DNA from: Bacteroidia bacterium
GTDB lineage: Bacteria > Bacteroidota > Bacteroidia > Bacteroidales > Azobacteroidaceae
NCBI GenBank assembly: GCA_025996865.1
Contig: BNTV01000075.1
Span: 1 to 24,727, forward strand
Reading direction: 5' to 3'
Length of the DNA: 24,727 nt
Part shown: in pieces, positions 14,741 through 22,877 of the stretch
Layout: each line of letters begins with the position of its first letter
How positions within the stretch are numbered: the stretch's first letter is position 1
Position numbers and translations under genes: made by a program
Notes under the pieces: model-generated
Database searches by the model: none
Told to the model about the DNA's origin: nothing
Seen by the model: only the letters and a program-made list of their open reading frames with translations

Positions 14741-15710
14741 ATGATTATCCGCATAACGTCCTATTGTAAATTTTCGATTTGAAATCAGTAGGGTAACAGA
14801 CGGCTAGCGCCACCAATCGGTCAAAAAGTTTTTCTCCGAAATACCGGCGATTAAATTTATCACAGAACTTATTGAGATAATATTGTAAATATTCTTTTTC
14901 CAGTTGGTGATGTGCATCCAAAAGCAAACGTTTGACGTTTCCAATGGCAATATGCACCCAGGGAAGTATCTTTGGCAAGTCTACAGGCGCCACAACCTGC
15001 GCATCATGCGACTTCACCTGTGTGATTCACCCGTTTTGATTTTTTTCCTTGCAGGGATTTTCTATAAACTCACTTTCGGTCATCGCCACCACTTTTGACT
15101 GTTTCTGACTGCCTGCGCCACGTTTCAACGGTTCGTCTTTCCGGTCTTCCGGTATGAGCGTGGTAATAAACGCATTATCAAGCTCTACCTGCCCTGAAAG
15201 TGAATATATGTCATCGCGTTTACCCATTACATCGCGCAATTTATTGGCGAGTTCCCAAATGGGTTGATAACGTTTATGACCCAATTGACGCTGCAATTCT
15301 GAAGATGAAAACGACTTTTTGGTAATCGTCAGAAAGTGCATAACAATATACCAATACAAAAATGGCAACTTTGTATGTTCCATTACCGTTCCTGAACGTA
15401 ATGACTGCCGTGTATGACAGTGTTTGCATTCGTAACTCAGTTTGTTTCCAAGCTGGTAATGTTGTTTGCCACCACATTTTGGGCAAACGACACCGGCTTG
15501 GTCTCTTTGGGCTTTAAAATGTAATATACAAGATTCTCGTCAGGAAAATGTTTGGTGAAATCAAAAATATTCATATTAGTTTAATGCTTAAAATTACAGC
15601 TCAAAGATAATGAATATCAGCGAATTATACAAATATTCTTAAAACTTTTTCAATAAATTCTTCGCCTCAATTGCCTCTTTTGGAGATTAGGACATTATGC
15701 GGATAATCAT
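14741..15710 (-). mobile_element. IS1595-family element, internally deleted
   Basis: Bounded by 21-bp inverted repeats: ATGATTATCCGCATAACGTC(C) from 14741 and the reverse complement at 15690-15710, with one mismatch. The transposase inside is on the minus strand and broken. No clear 8-bp target duplication is visible in the flanks, consistent with later deletion next to the element. Confidence 0.87.
14745..15574 (-). pseudogene. IS1595-family (ISXO2-like) transposase, broken
   Basis: The start MNIFDFTKHFPDE is at 15574. A one-base loss near 15534 shifts the frame. The next frame carries the zinc-ribbon CPKCGGKQHYQLGNKLSYEC (about 15485-15426), then ECKHCHTRQSLRSGTVMEH, ASELQRQLGHKRYQP-like sequence (SSSELQRQLGHKRYQPIWEL) and GQVELDNAFITT, where the family's catalytic acidic residue is expected. 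It stops at about 15027. A deletion follows, and the C-terminal part resumes in another frame (DLPKILPWVHIAIGNVKRLL; DKFNRRYFGEKLFDRLVALA). The family is recognised from its N-terminal zinc ribbon and the LGHKRYQPIWE motif. It is not functional. Confidence 0.88.
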
Positions 15711-15711
15711 T

Positions 15712-16087
15712 AAGATTTAAGAGACAAGCAGAAAGAAGTAGTTAAGTTACTTGAGAAACAAAAAACCAGGGATGTGAGAGATTTGGAATCCTACAAGTTG
15801 TCGGTTTGTCATCCCTACAGTGCAGGCGTCAGCGAGACACACTGATCAAGGAACGTTCTACCTGCGTACAGCGGATGCAGAAAGCGACCTCTCCAGTAAT
15901 CTACAATACCCTTGTTTACGGGCAAATATTCATCGAACTCGGTGAAGCTAAATACCTGAAAAAAACAGGAAGACTGGGAACGTAAAAAATTGCTTAAACT
16001 CGCCGAAAAATATAACTGTATAATTATCAATACCGAGGGTTAGATATGAATGCTATTTTGGATAGAAGAAATTTAGTTCAATAGAAA
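15712..16087 (+). mobile_element. IS110-family remnant with right end
   Basis: A decayed IS110-type transposase read in the plus direction. The recognisable part is RQRDTLIKERSTCVQRMQKA (about 15829-15888), the end of the DEDD domain in this family. It is joined directly to a C-terminal-like segment (VYGQIFIELGEAKYLKK), with the middle of the gene missing. A frame change at a run of seven A (about 15957-15964) is needed to continue (QEDWERKKLLKLAEKYNC) to the TAG at 16041-16043. The left part is lost at the IS1595 element. The last 67 bp (16021-16087) are repeated at 5730-5797. Confidence 0.7.
16021..16087 (+). repeat. IS110-type right end, copy 2 (67 bp)
   Basis: Second copy of the sequence at 5730-5797, here in its natural context at the end of the IS110-like coding remnant. 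The common right edge AATAGAAA is followed by unrelated sequence in the two copies, defining the element boundary at 5797 and 16087. Confidence 0.78.
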
Positions 16088-16093
16088 GTCTTT

Positions 16094-16125
16094 TTTGTTT
16101 AATTCGGAATTCTTTTCTACATTTG
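16094..16125 (+). promoter_or_regulatory. promoter of the POT transporter gene
   Basis: TTTG at 16094-16097, 20-bp spacer, TACATTTG at 16118-16125: a full Bacteroidetes promoter match, 34 bp before the ATG. It lies just outside the IS110-type right end. Confidence 0.7.
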
Positions 16126-16159
16126 CAAAAAAATATTAATTTTCCTAATACCAATATTT

Positions 16160-17830
16160 ATGTTTAAAAATCATCCGAAAGGATTATACGCATTGGCTTT
16201 GGCCAATACTGGAGAGCGATTTGGTTATTATACCATGTTGGCTATCTTCGTGTTATTTCTACAAGCAAAGTTCGGGCTGGATTCGGCTGCGGCCACGCGG
16301 TTGAATGCTATTTTCTTAGCCGCTGTTTATTTTTTACCGCTTGTGGGCGGTTTTATCGCCGACAATTGGTTGGGTTACGGTAAAACGGTTACACTCGGTA
16401 TTATTGTGATGTTCGTTGGTTATTTACTGATGGCCATTCCTGGGATGGGTATGATTCCCTTGACTATTGCTTTATTCGTAATTGCTTTGGGTACAGGATT
16501 TTTTAAAGGCAATTTACAAGTAATGGTGGGCAATCTTTACGATGACCCAAGGTATAAAGAACGTCGCGACCCGGGTTTCAGTCTGTTTTACATGGCAATC
16601 AACATAGGCGCCATGTTTGCTCCTGCAGCTGCCACAGCGGTAACTAACTTTTTTATGAATAAGGCCGGCTTGTTTTACGATGCAAAAATTCCGTCACTGG
16701 CGCATCAGTTTCTGAATGGAACGATTAAACCGGAAGGTACGTCGGAACTCACCACGCTTGTTTCCGCTCAAAATGCGGGAATAGCCGATTTGACGCAATT
16801 CAGCCATTTATATATTGATAAATTATCGGAAGCATACAATTATGCTTTCGGTGTGGCATGTATCTCGTTGATTGTTTCGATGTTGATTTTCCTTGCTTTC
16901 CGTAAAACATTCAAACATGCCGATTATAATTCCAAACAACTTGCCGCCCAAACAAACAAGACGGTTGTAGGACCCGAATTGACTAAAAAACAAACCATTG
17001 AGCGGGTGGTCGCATTGTGTCTGGTTTTTGTTGTCGTGATTTTCTTTTGGATGGCTTTCCATCAGAATAGCCAGACAATGACTTTGTTTGCCCGCGATTA
17101 TACCCAAAATTTTGCCGAAGGATGGACACGAATCGGATTTAGCGTTTTGAATCTGTCACTGATTGCTGTCGGCGTTTATGCACTTTTCAGTATTTTCCAG
17201 TCAACAACAGCCAAAGGAAAAGGAGTTTCAGGAATTGTACTTGCAGCTATTTTAGCCCTTTTGGTATGGAATTATGGAGGAATGAACCAACGCATTGATA
17301 TTTTACCGCAAATTTTCCAACAATTCAATCCGTTCTTTGTGATTGCACTGACGCCATTTTCAATTACGATATTTGCGTGGTTGGCAAAAAAGGGGAAAGA
17401 GCCTTCCACGCCTCGAAAAATAGGTTTGGGGATGTTGGTAGCTGCCATAGGATTTGTTATTTTGGCGGTTGCTTCCTATCAGTTGGCAACTCCAGCAGAA
17501 TTAAAATCGGTGGGCGGCGTAAGTCCGGAGTTGGTTTCTCCAAACTGGTTGATAAGTACTTATCTTGTTTTGACTTTTGCTGAACTCTTGTTAAGTCCGA
17601 TGGGAATTTCGTTTGTAACGAAAGTCGCCCCGCCAAAATTGAAAGGACTGATGATGGGCGGTTGGTTTGCCGCAACAGCCATAGGCAATTACCTCACTTC
17701 CATTCCCGGCCAGTTGTGGGAAAGTGGAATCCCATTGTGGGCTGTTTGGGGTGTGCTGATTACTTTGTGCTTACTGTCGGCCATCTTTATTTTCTCGATA
17801 ATGAAACGTTTGGAAAATGCAACAAAATAA
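16160..17830 (+). CDS. POT-family proton-coupled peptide transporter
   Basis: A 556-residue inner-membrane MFS protein that imports di- and tripeptides with protons. Family signatures: the ExxER-like motif in ANTGERFGYYTMLAIFVLF (residues 15-33) in helix 1, and the PTR2 motif FSLFYMAINIGAMFAP (about 140-155) in helix 5. About 12-14 hydrophobic segments run through the sequence, with a long hydrophilic loop between about 165 and 220 and a further charged loop near 250-280. The length suits bacterial POT proteins with extra helices. It has its own promoter at 16094-16125. Downstream, after a REP-like inverted repeat, lies the OPT transporter in the same direction, so this is a peptide-uptake neighbourhood. 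Substrate range cannot be told. Confidence 0.93.
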   Translation: MFKNHPKGLYALALANTGERFGYYTMLAIFVLFLQAKFGLDSAAATRLNAIFLAAVYFLPLVGGFIADNWLGYGKTVTLGIIVMFVGYLLMAIPGMGMIPLTIALFVIALGTGFFKGNLQVMVGNLYDDPRYKERRDPGFSLFYMAINIGAMFAPAAATAVTNFFMNKAGLFYDAKIPSLAHQFLNGTIKPEGTSELTTLVSAQNAGIADLTQFSHLYIDKLSEAYNYAFGVACISLIVSMLIFLAFRKTFKHADYNSKQLAAQTNKTVVGPELTKKQTIERVVALCLVFVVVIFFWMAFHQNSQTMTLFARDYTQNFAEGWTRIGFSVLNLSLIAVGVYALFSIFQSTTAKGKGVSGIVLAAILALLVWNYGGMNQRIDILPQIFQQFNPFFVIALTPFSITIFAWLAKKGKEPSTPRKIGLGMLVAAIGFVILAVASYQLATPAELKSVGGVSPELVSPNWLISTYLVLTFAELLLSPMGISFVTKVAPPKLKGLMMGGWFAATAIGNYLTSIPGQLWESGIPLWAVWGVLITLCLLSAIFIFSIMKRLENATK

Positions 17831-17832
17831 AA

Positions 17833-17940
17833 CACCCCTAAATCCCCTAAAGGGGACTTGGTATTGCAAAATTTTCAAATGAGTAAAATAGAATAAAAAT
17901 AAAAATCCCCGCTCACTAAAGTCCCCTTTAAGGGGTGGGG
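17833..17940. repeat. REP-like inverted repeat pair between transporter genes
   Basis: Two G/C-rich palindromic units in opposite orientation: CCCCTAAAGGGGACTT around 17844-17859 and AGTCCCCTTTAAGGGG around 17920-17935, preceded and followed by CACCCC/GGGGTG. Each unit can form its own hairpin (CCCC-TAAA-GGGG; CCCC-TTTA-AGGGG) and the two can pair with each other across an AT-rich spacer. Such CCCCTAAAGGGG units are common extragenic repeats in Bacteroidetes genomes. It may attenuate transcription from POT into OPT or stabilise the mRNA end. Confidence 0.75.
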
Positions 17941-17955
17941 TAAAACTTAAATAAT

Positions 17956-19980
17956 ATGTCAGAAGAAAAAAAATTCGCACCATTCGTTTCGGCGGATACA
18001 AACATGAAAGAATTTACCGTGAGGGCATTGCTCATCGGTTTGGTACTGGCGGTCATATTGGGCGCTGCCAATGCCTATTTGGGACTGAAAGCCGGTATGA
18101 CGATTGCGGCCACTTATCCGGCGGCAGTCATCGGAATGGCTCTATTGCGTTTCTTCAAAGGAAGCATCTTGGAAGAAAATTTTACGCGAACGGTCGGTTC
18201 CATCGGCGAATCGGTTGCGGCGGGAGCTATCTTTACACTTCCGGCATTTTACATCTCCGGCGTTTGGAGCGGAGAAGAATTTAGTTCGATAAACAGTTAT
18301 TTAACAGCTTCTTTGATTTTGATAACGGGTGGAACACTCGGTGTTTTGTTCGTAGCTTTGCTTCGCCGCGTCATGGTGGAAGACAAGGAATTGCCTTTCC
18401 CTGAAAGTGTTGCCGCTGCGGAAATCCACAAAACCGGACAGAGCGGAGCAGGCGGTTCCAAATATTTGTTTTCGGCAATGATTGTCGGCGCTTTGGTGAA
18501 AATTGCCGGTGACTTGCGGATTTTTGCTACCGAATGGACTCAGTTCTTCAAATCATCGGTGGCTACCTTGGCCAGCGGAAAAACTTTGGAAGGTGGATTT
18601 TTGGCCGGAGGGCCTACCATTAGTCCGGCTTATCTGGGTGTCGGATACATTATCGGGCCAAGGCTTTCTGCCTTGAATTTCAGCGGCTCGGTAATGGCTT
18701 GGGGTTTGATGGTACCGATGTTGTTGGCCATGCTGGGCAGTTCGTTTGTTGAATCCCTCCAAGTGAATGTAGCGAATGGTTTAGGCGCTGATTCTTTGGA
18801 TGCATGGGAAAATGCAGCGGATATCGTGTGGCGTGAAGTTGTCCGGATTATTGCTATCGGCGGCATGTTGGTTGCGGCCTGTTTTACTTTGTACCGGATG
18901 CGCAGCAGCTTGGGAACGGGCTTGAAACGTTCCGTTAAAGACTTGAAACGTGCGGCTCAAGGTTCGGGCGATAACGTGGAACGTACCGAAAAGGATTTGA
19001 AATCAGCTTGGATTTTGGGAGGTATTTGTATCGCTGCCGTACTTACTTTTATCATAACCTATTTTATCTTTAAAACCTCTATTTTAGTTGCTGTTGTAGC
19101 TTCGACGGTGATGATTGTCCTGGCTTTCTTCTTCGCTGCGGTATCGGGATATTTGGTAGGAATAATCGGTTCGAGCAATAACCCCATTAGTGGATTGACG
19201 CTGACGGCTTTGGTGGTAACCGCTTTGATTTTGGTTGCTTGCGGCGTAACAGGCACTGCTGGTGTAGCGGCCGTTTTGGGCATTGCTGCTATTGTATGTG
19301 TAGCGGCGGCAGTCGGCGGAGAAATGTTTCAGGATTTGAAAGCCGGACATATCTTGGGCGGTACGCCTTGGCGGATGCAGGTTGGCGACATTATCGGCGT
19401 GATTATTTCCGGTTTTGTGATGTTCGGCGTGTTGATTATCCTGAATCAAGGCGATATAAACATGGGAATTCAGCAAGGATACGAAGGCGGATTCGGAAGT
19501 AAAAACCTTTCCGCACCGCAAGCCGGCTTGATGGCAACCCTTTCCCACGGCATTGTCGGCGGACAAATGGCTTGGGCTTTGATTATCGCGGGAATGATTT
19601 TGGGTGTCGCTTTTATCCTGATGGGTATTAAGAGTCCGATGTTGATATTCGTCGGGATGTATCTTCCGTTCAGCACCGTATTTGCGATTTTTGCCGGCGG
19701 TTTGATCAAAGGCATTCTGGATTTGTATGTTGCCCGTAGGAAATACAACGAAAATCAGATGGCGACGGTTGAAAATACCGGCGTCTTGCTCGCTTCGGGA
19801 ATGATTGCCGGAGAGGCTTTGATGGGATTGGTAGTGGCCGTATTCGCCATGTTCAACATTTTCTTTTCCGATATGCTTTCGATAAAAAATCCGTTGTATA
19901 TTGTAGGATTAGCGATTGTTGCTGTTATCGGTTATTTCTTTGTAAGCATTCCTTTGAAAAGAGTGAAGAGTTTAGAGTGA
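17956..19980 (+). CDS. OPT-family oligopeptide transporter
   Basis: A 674-residue inner-membrane protein with about 15 hydrophobic segments. The first conserved region EFTVRALLIGLVLAVILGAA, followed by NAYLGLKAGMTIAATYPAAV, is typical of the OPT superfamily, as is the segment ENFTRTVGSIGESVAAGAIF (from about residue 75), with FPESVAAAEIHKTGQSG near 149-165. OPT proteins take up oligopeptides or, in some branches, metal chelates; bacterial members are poorly defined. A charged cytoplasmic loop lies around 310-345. No TAnnTTTG box is seen between the POT and OPT genes, so read-through from POT is likely. It is followed 3 bp later by a PqqD-like gene, a pairing I recall as common in Bacteroidetes. 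Confidence 0.93.
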   Translation: MSEEKKFAPFVSADTNMKEFTVRALLIGLVLAVILGAANAYLGLKAGMTIAATYPAAVIGMALLRFFKGSILEENFTRTVGSIGESVAAGAIFTLPAFYISGVWSGEEFSSINSYLTASLILITGGTLGVLFVALLRRVMVEDKELPFPESVAAAEIHKTGQSGAGGSKYLFSAMIVGALVKIAGDLRIFATEWTQFFKSSVATLASGKTLEGGFLAGGPTISPAYLGVGYIIGPRLSALNFSGSVMAWGLMVPMLLAMLGSSFVESLQVNVANGLGADSLDAWENAADIVWREVVRIIAIGGMLVAACFTLYRMRSSLGTGLKRSVKDLKRAAQGSGDNVERTEKDLKSAWILGGICIAAVLTFIITYFIFKTSILVAVVASTVMIVLAFFFAAVSGYLVGIIGSSNNPISGLTLTALVVTALILVACGVTGTAGVAAVLGIAAIVCVAAAVGGEMFQDLKAGHILGGTPWRMQVGDIIGVIISGFVMFGVLIILNQGDINMGIQQGYEGGFGSKNLSAPQAGLMATLSHGIVGGQMAWALIIAGMILGVAFILMGIKSPMLIFVGMYLPFSTVFAIFAGGLIKGILDLYVARRKYNENQMATVENTGVLLASGMIAGEALMGLVVAVFAMFNIFFSDMLSIKNPLYIVGLAIVAVIGYFFVSIPLKRVKSLE

Positions 19981-19983
19981 AGA

Positions 19984-20310
19984 ATGAAAGTGAATCTTTT
20001 TGACTCGGTTCCTGTTATCAGCGACCCTATTACTACTGAAAAAGAGGGAGAGCTATCGGTGATAGCTTTTCCTCGTTTCAGGAGTAAGTTTATGCAGAAG
20101 TATTTTGTGCCGAAAAATAAATCGGCTGTTATTCGCGTCCGCCTCGAAGAGCACGGTACGGCTGTCTGGGATTTGATTGATGGGCAACGGACGGTGAAAG
20201 AAATTGCGGATGCTTTGGCTGCGCATTTTAACTATGAAGAGAATTATGAGTACCGGGTGGCTGCTTATTTTGATCAGTTGCAGAAGCAAGGGTTTGTGAA
20301 ATGTCGTTAG
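19984..20310 (+). CDS. PqqD-like family protein
   Basis: A 108-residue soluble protein. The C-terminal two thirds match the PqqD winged-helix fold: the hallmark VWDLIDGQRTVKEIADALAA is at about residues 59-78, followed by a helix and a closing strand (AAYFDQLQKQGFV). PqqD domains bind leader peptides and partner with radical-SAM enzymes in RiPP pathways, but stand-alone copies next to OPT transporters are found without such enzymes, and none is visible here. The gene starts 3 bp after OPT, so it is translated from the same transcript. A role as an accessory factor of the transporter is inference. Confidence 0.85.
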   Translation: MKVNLFDSVPVISDPITTEKEGELSVIAFPRFRSKFMQKYFVPKNKSAVIRVRLEEHGTAVWDLIDGQRTVKEIADALAAHFNYEENYEYRVAAYFDQLQKQGFVKCR

Positions 20311-20360
20311 TATAAACTATTTTTTTTTCATAATTTATGTATTAAATCAGATTTTTTATA

Positions 20361-20368
20361 TACCTTTG
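20361..20368 (+). promoter_or_regulatory. -7 box for the outer-membrane barrel gene
   Basis: TACCTTTG matches TAnnTTTG, 52 bp upstream of the ATG, leaving a 5' leader of roughly 45 nt. No clear -33 TTTG is seen. Confidence 0.5.
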
Positions 20369-20420
20369 CGAAATAAAATAAATTTTATTTGCATTAAATG
20401 AAAAATTAATTTAGAAAACA

Positions 20421-21005
20421 ATGAAAAAAGTAGCTTTACTATTAGGATTAGCGGCATTTCTGTTTGTATCTTCAGCAAATGCCCAAAGTAAAAAAAGCGA
20501 AGTTGATTTTGGAGTGGGTGTGTGGAGTTCTAATCAGATTGTCGGAACCATGTCGGATATGATTGTATCCGTTGTTCCGGGAATAGCAATGAAAAATAGT
20601 ACGTCTCCCGGAGCGTTTCATTTAGGATATAAGTATTCTTTATCCGACAGGATTGCCTTGGGGCCTGTGTTTACTTACGATTTGAGTACTTCCGATGCTA
20701 TGGTCGATAATGTAAAAACGGGGAAATTTACGAGTAATTATTATACCTTTTCATTGGAAGGAGATTACAAGTATGTCAACCGGGATAAATTGAAACTATA
20801 TGCGTTAGTGGGCGCCGGAGGTACCATTCTCAACCAAACGTATAAAGACAGTCAAACGAATGAGAAACAGGGTGAGAAGCAAACGTTTTTCAATTTTCAA
20901 GTGACGCCTGTCGGTGTAAAATATGGAGGTTCGTTCGGAGTTTTCGCCGAATTGGGATTCGGTTATAAAGGTATTTTATGCGCCGGATTATTTTACCGTT
21001 TTTGA
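20421..21005 (+). CDS. outer-membrane beta-barrel protein
   Basis: A 194-residue exported protein. The signal peptide MKKVALLLGLAAFLFVSSAN ends in ANAQ|S. It is followed by alternating amphipathic strands rich in Gly, Tyr and Phe (GAFHLGYKYSLSDRIALGP, NYYTFSLEGDYKYVNRDKLK, FGVFAELGFGYKGILCAGLF) and a C-terminal aromatic residue (FYRF), the usual signal for barrel insertion. It resembles small 8-strand OmpA/OmpW-like or PorT-type barrels (DUF6089/porin_OmpL-like families), but I cannot name the subfamily. It is monocistronic: its own -7 box precedes it and pheS has another. Confidence 0.85.
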   Translation: MKKVALLLGLAAFLFVSSANAQSKKSEVDFGVGVWSSNQIVGTMSDMIVSVVPGIAMKNSTSPGAFHLGYKYSLSDRIALGPVFTYDLSTSDAMVDNVKTGKFTSNYYTFSLEGDYKYVNRDKLKLYALVGAGGTILNQTYKDSQTNEKQGEKQTFFNFQVTPVGVKYGGSFGVFAELGFGYKGILCAGLFYRF

Positions 21006-21015
21006 TGAAAATTAA

Positions 21016-21045
21016 TTGCCATATACCACTTTTTTTGTAATTTTG
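21016..21045 (+). promoter_or_regulatory. promoter of pheS
   Basis: TTG at 21016-21018, 19-bp spacer, TAATTTTG at 21038-21045, 27 bp before the ATG at 21073. Good match to the Bacteroidetes promoter consensus. Confidence 0.6.
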
Positions 21046-21072
21046 CACCTAAAATAATTACAAATAAGGGAT

Positions 21073-22092
21073 ATGATTAACAAAATCAATGCGTTATCAG
21101 CGGAAATAAATGACTTACGCGCTAACAACAGCGAAGAAATCGAGGCTTTGAGGATTAAATACCTGAGCAAAAAAGGTGAAATCACCAATCTGATGAACGA
21201 TTTTCGCAACGTGGCCGCCGAAGAAAAACGAGTCATCGGGCAAAAATTGAACGAGCTGAAAGAGAAAGCTCACCAAAGAATCAATCTATTAAAGGAAAGT
21301 TTCGAAAATCAAACATCTTCCGACGATGCTTTGGATTTGACCCGTACTTCTTATCCCTATCATGTCGGCACACGGCATCCGCTTTCCATTGTCCGGAAAG
21401 AGATTTGCGATATTTTTGCCCGTTTAGGATTCAGCATTGCCGAAGGCCCTGAAATTGAAGATGATTGGCATGTTTTTTCTTCCTTGAACTTTGCCGAAGA
21501 CCATCCGGCACGCGATATGCAGGACACATTTTTCGTGAAACATGGAAAAGATTTGCTGTTGAGAACGCACACTTCTTCCGTTCAAACGCGCGTCATGGAG
21601 AAAACGCAACCGCCGATTCGCATCATTTGTCCGGGACGCGTCTATCGAAACGAGGCCATTTCTTACCGGGCGCATTGTTTTTTTCATCAGGTGGAAGCGT
21701 TGTATGTTGATAAAGATGTTTCTTTCGCCGATTTGCAACAAGTCCTTTTGTTTTTTGCCAAGGAAATGTTCGGGACTGATACGAAAATCCGGTTGCGGCC
21801 TTCTTTTTTTCCGTTTACCGAACCGAGCGCCGAAATGGACATCAGTTGTAACCTCTGTGGCGGAAAGGGTTGCCCATTCTGTAAACACACTGGTTGGGTG
21901 GAAATCCTGGGTTGTGGTATGGTCGATCCCAATGTGTTGGAAAACTGCGGAATAGACAGCGAAATTTATTCGGGATATGCGCTGGGAATGGGCATTGAAC
22001 GTATTACCAACCTCAAATATCAGGTGAAAGACTTGCGGTTGTTTTCCGAAAATGATGTGCGGTTTTTACAAGAATTTGAAGCTGCTACGTAA
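21073..22092 (+). CDS. pheS: phenylalanine--tRNA ligase alpha subunit
   Basis: A 339-residue class II aminoacyl-tRNA synthetase subunit that, with PheT, charges tRNA-Phe. The N-terminal coiled-coil arm spans residues 1-85. The catalytic core includes TRHPLSIVRKEICDIFARLG, the GPEIEDDWHVFSSLN region, motif 2 (GRVYRNEAISYRAHCFFHQ) and motif 3 (GYALGMGIERITNLKYQVKD). A Cys-rich insert CNLCGGKGCPFCKHTGW (about 257-273) looks like a zinc-binding knuckle and occurs in Bacteroidetes and some other PheS. Length is normal for the family. pheT is not adjacent; the next gene is nth, 23 bp downstream in the same direction, so the two may be co-transcribed. Confidence 0.97.
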   Translation: MINKINALSAEINDLRANNSEEIEALRIKYLSKKGEITNLMNDFRNVAAEEKRVIGQKLNELKEKAHQRINLLKESFENQTSSDDALDLTRTSYPYHVGTRHPLSIVRKEICDIFARLGFSIAEGPEIEDDWHVFSSLNFAEDHPARDMQDTFFVKHGKDLLLRTHTSSVQTRVMEKTQPPIRIICPGRVYRNEAISYRAHCFFHQVEALYVDKDVSFADLQQVLLFFAKEMFGTDTKIRLRPSFFPFTEPSAEMDISCNLCGGKGCPFCKHTGWVEILGCGMVDPNVLENCGIDSEIYSGYALGMGIERITNLKYQVKDLRLFSENDVRFLQEFEAAT

Positions 22093-22115
22093 TAAGGTAC
22101 AGGGTAAAAACAAAT

Positions 22116-22751
22116 ATGACAAAAAAGGAACGATATGGTTTTGTAATCGACTGGTTTGAACGGAATATACCTATTGCTGAAACGGAGTTGCGTTATAAAG
22201 ACCCTTTTCAGTTGTTGATTTCGGTGATTCTGTCGGCGCAATGTACGGATAAACGGGTCAATATGGTTACTCCCGCTGTGTTCGAGGCTTTTCCGACACC
22301 GGAAGTCATGGCTGCTTCGAACAAAGAAACGGTTTATGAATACATCAAAAGCGTTTCCTATCCTAACAACAAAGCCAATCACCTGGTTGAAACGGCTAAA
22401 AAATTGGTTGGCGATTTTGACGGGAAAGTTCCTTCGAGCATCGAAGATTTAACGAAATTGCCGGGCGTCGGGAAAAAAACGGCGAATGTGATTGCTTCGG
22501 TCGCTTTTAATGTTCCCGCTTTGGCGGTGGATACGCATGTTTTCCGGGTAGCCAACCGAATCGGTTTGACCGATGATTCAAAAACGCCTCTGGAAACGGA
22601 GAAAGAACTGACCAAGTATATTCCGAAGCGTCTTTGGTCAATTGCTCATCATTGGTTGATTTTACACGGGCGATATGTTTGTGTGGCTCGCAAGCCCAAA
22701 TGTGAGAGTTGTGGATTACAGCCTTATTGCAAATGGTACGTGAGTAATTAA
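22116..22751 (+). CDS. nth: endonuclease III
   Basis: A 211-residue DNA glycosylase/AP lyase of base excision repair that removes oxidised pyrimidines. The helix-hairpin-helix is LPGVGKKTANVIA (about 115-127), with the catalytic Lys at 121 and the catalytic Asp at 139 in AVDTHVFRVANR. The C-terminal [4Fe-4S] cluster has Cys189, 196, 199 and 205 (spacing C-x6-C-x2-C-x5-C). LLISVILSAQCTDKRVN (33-49) is the N-terminal family signature. It lies 23 bp after pheS without a promoter-like box. Confidence 0.97.
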   Translation: MTKKERYGFVIDWFERNIPIAETELRYKDPFQLLISVILSAQCTDKRVNMVTPAVFEAFPTPEVMAASNKETVYEYIKSVSYPNNKANHLVETAKKLVGDFDGKVPSSIEDLTKLPGVGKKTANVIASVAFNVPALAVDTHVFRVANRIGLTDDSKTPLETEKELTKYIPKRLWSIAHHWLILHGRYVCVARKPKCESCGLQPYCKWYVSN

Positions 22752-22804
22752 TCGGCAAAATCCGCCCTTTTATCGAAAATTCTTCTTTTTTCAACGATTC
22801 TACG

Positions 22805-22835
22805 TTTGAATAAATAATAATTCCTTCTAATTTTG
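22805..22835 (+). promoter_or_regulatory. promoter of the LiaF-like/LytTR pair
   Basis: TTTG at 22805-22808, 19-bp spacer, TAATTTTG at 22828-22835: a full Bacteroidetes promoter match, 42 bp before the ATG at 22878. Confidence 0.68.
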
Positions 22836-22877
22836 TACGTAATTATTACAACAAATTAATTTATTATAAAACACATT

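Noticed and set aside
19984..20310. PqqD-like protein as the leader-binding part of the island's peptide system
   Set aside because: It is 5.5 kb away on the other strand beyond IS remnants and is tightly linked to the OPT gene; the shared theme is not evidence of joint function.
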